From Rahnella laticis (lineage in GTDB: Bacteria; Pseudomonadota; Gammaproteobacteria; Enterobacterales; Enterobacteriaceae), in assembly GCF_015644585.1 (NCBI RefSeq), contig NZ_JADOBI010000002.1:434001-498000 (forward strand): a DNA stretch of 64,000 nt. The letters run 5' to 3'. A program made the position numbers and the translations under genes. Under the pieces are notes generated by a model, which was not told the DNA's origin, did not search any database, and saw nothing but the letters and a program-made list of their open reading frames with translations. Every line of letters begins with the position of its first letter. Position 1 is the stretch's first letter. This document shows, in pieces, positions 62,729-64,000 of this stretch.

Positions 62729-64000
62729 TTAATTCAGTTCCAACAGGGCATTCAGTTCGGCGATTTGCCGTTGCCACTGGCGTTGTAATTCCGGTTTCTG
62801 ATGTCTGGGCTTTCGCGCCAGATCTTCTTCCAGTTTACTTTCCAGCTCCAGCAGCGTCGCCAGCCAGTGCTCCTCTTCGGTTTCGGGAACCGCAGACGCA
62901 GCCACCTGTGGTTTTACCGCAGCCGGAGTATTCGCCACCGGAATATCGGCGAGGATCGCGCAGACCGGCGCGAAACTGTGCCATTCCTCCAGCCGTTGCT
63001 GATGAATAAGCCAGAAGCGGTTGCAGCTTTGCGCAATCAGCGTCCGGTCGTGAGAAACCAGCAGCACCGCACCGCTGAAAGTTTTCAGCGTTTCCGCCAG
63101 CTCCTCTTTACCTTCCATGTCCAGATGGTTGGTCGGCTCATCGAGCAGCAACAGCGAGTAATTCGCCAGCGTCAGCCCGATAAACAGCAGCCGCGAACGC
63201 TCGCCGCCGCTCAGCGTGCTGACTTTTTGCTGATGGCGGAGATACGGAAAACCAGCACCGATCAGCGCCATTTTTCGCTGTTCTTCGGTCAGCGGCGCAA
63301 AGTGTGCCAGCGCATCCGACAGCGAATCCTCATCCTGTAGTTGCCGCAGGCTCTGGTCGTAATAGCCCGTACGCACTTTAGGATGAAACATCACGCCCTC
63401 AGCGGCGGTTTCCGGCTGACTGTAAGCCTGCCACAGATGGTGCAGCAGCGATGATTTTCCGCAGCCGTTGCGGCCCACCAGCGCGATACGGTCGCCGCTT
63501 TTCACCCGCAGTTCGCCAATTTCAAACAAGACCGGCGCATCCGCGGCGGGCCGGATCGGTAAGGCAGAAAGCGCCAGTACGCGATCCGCCGGTAAGGCTT
63601 CTCCGCGCAGCCGCAACTGCCAATGATTGCCCGCGGTGACATCGGTTTGCTCTTCCTTCATGCGGTCGACCTGTTTTTCCATTTGCTTGGCCTTGCGCGC
63701 CAGACCTTCGTTGTCGTAAATGCTGCCCCAGACGGCCAGCCGTTTGGCGCTTTTGGTGACACGGTCGATCTCCTTTTGCTCGGCTCTGCGGCGCAATGCG
63801 TCCGCCGCATCTTTTTCGGCCAGCGCCTGACGTGCCTGAGTGCAGGGGAGACGGATAAATTGCAGCGTTTTGTCGCGCAGGATCCAGGTACAGTTGGTGA
63901 CGCTGTCCAGCAGGCTGCGGTCGTGGGAAACCAGCACAAAGCTGCCGCCCCAGTTTTGCAGAAACTGTTCGAGCCACAGCAACGTGGGCAGATCCAGATG
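62729..64000 (-). CDS. ABC-F family ATPase, C-terminal part (partial)
   Basis: The frame is open to the window edge (423 visible residues), beginning inside the first ATPase domain at HLDLPTLLWLEQFL just after its Walker B. A linker with charged helices (KRLAVWGSIYDNEGLARKAKQMEKQ) and a complete second ATPase follow: Walker A GRNGCGKSS, signature LSGGERSRLLFIGL, Walker B LLLLDEPTNHLD, switch VSHDR. ABC-F proteins act on ribosomes (EttA, Uup, YheS types). No membrane segments. C-terminal charged tail. Which member it is cannot be decided here. Confidence 0.9.
   Translation of the reverse strand, partial: HLDLPTLLWLEQFLQNWGGSFVLVSHDRSLLDSVTNCTWILRDKTLQFIRLPCTQARQALAEKDAADALRRRAEQKEIDRVTKSAKRLAVWGSIYDNEGLARKAKQMEKQVDRMKEEQTDVTAGNHWQLRLRGEALPADRVLALSALPIRPAADAPVLFEIGELRVKSGDRIALVGRNGCGKSSLLHHLWQAYSQPETAAEGVMFHPKVRTGYYDQSLRQLQDEDSLSDALAHFAPLTEEQRKMALIGAGFPYLRHQQKVSTLSGGERSRLLFIGLTLANYSLLLLDEPTNHLDMEGKEELAETLKTFSGAVLLVSHDRTLIAQSCNRFWLIHQQRLEEWHSFAPVCAILADIPVANTPAAVKPQVAASAVPETEEEHWLATLLELESKLEEDLARKPRHQKPELQRQWQRQIAELNALLELN

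Noticed and set aside
1-64000. CRISPR arrays, insertion sequences, prophage or tRNA genes
   Set aside because: No direct-repeat arrays with spacers, transposase motifs, phage genes or tRNA cloverleaf sequences were recognised by eye.

Overview
The window looks like the chromosome of a gamma-proteobacterium of the order Enterobacterales, probably Yersiniaceae-like (Rahnella, Serratia or Ewingella type). This rests on recognisable enterobacterial proteins: NorR/NorV/NorW, DgcP, Kup, MntR with SitABCD, MntP, Mtr, Nac, PptA, YbjJ/YbjI-type proteins and an EsaI/EsaR-like quorum-sensing pair. No rRNA, tRNA, insertion sequence, prophage or CRISPR array was seen. The genus is an inference from protein resemblance only.

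Layout. 1-4190: two tandem paralogous autotransporters, the first cut by the window edge, behind an IprA-family regulator. 4551-9157: LysR regulator, old-yellow-enzyme reductase, MFS exporter and the diguanylate cyclase DgcP. 9209-20005: a nitrogen-scavenging island with a polar amino acid ABC transporter, an SDR, PxpA, a BCCP-like protein without its biotin lysine, a Nac-type regulator with sigma-54 promoter and NtrC site, an aminotransferase, PxpC, PxpB, a periplasmic binding protein and a DMT exporter. 20085-21251: a divergent tryptophanyl-tRNA synthetase behind what reads as a complete Trp leader-peptide attenuator. 21322-29018: two divergent IprA-family regulators and a six-gene chaperone-usher fimbrial operon. 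29522-35709: small proteins, an MBL-fold hydrolase, an SDR, PptA, MntP, a nitrilase-family enzyme and its divergent LysR regulator. 35823-45410: Kup, lipoproteins, a second amino acid ABC transporter, a ROK regulator and a YbjJ/YbjI-type pair. 45617-50366: MntR, SitABCD and a flavin reductase-like protein. 50428-54704: norW-norV with divergent norR. 55042-56419: convergent, overlapping luxR/luxI. 56605-64000: Mtr, a 550-nt stretch that looks like a structured non-coding RNA gene, a pirin, a large HD-GYP sensor and part of an ABC-F ATPase.

Several regulatory circuits can be read from the DNA. Palindromes TCCA-N4-TGGA lie before both autotransporters, between the divergent IprA paralogues and twice before fimA, with a one-mismatch copy before the third IprA gene; they may be operators of this regulator family. 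MntR-like boxes lie before mntP and sitA. Three NorR sites and a sigma-54 promoter lie between norR and norV. A TrpR operator lies before mtr, and the trpS leader carries adjacent Trp codons with alternative hairpins. NtrC, sigma-54 and Nac-like sites suggest that the pyroglutamate island answers to nitrogen limitation.

The best candidates for undescribed biology are the trpS attenuator, the putative IprA/adhesin regulon, the structured RNA upstream of mtr and the Ntr-controlled pxp island with its non-biotinylatable BCCP-like subunit.
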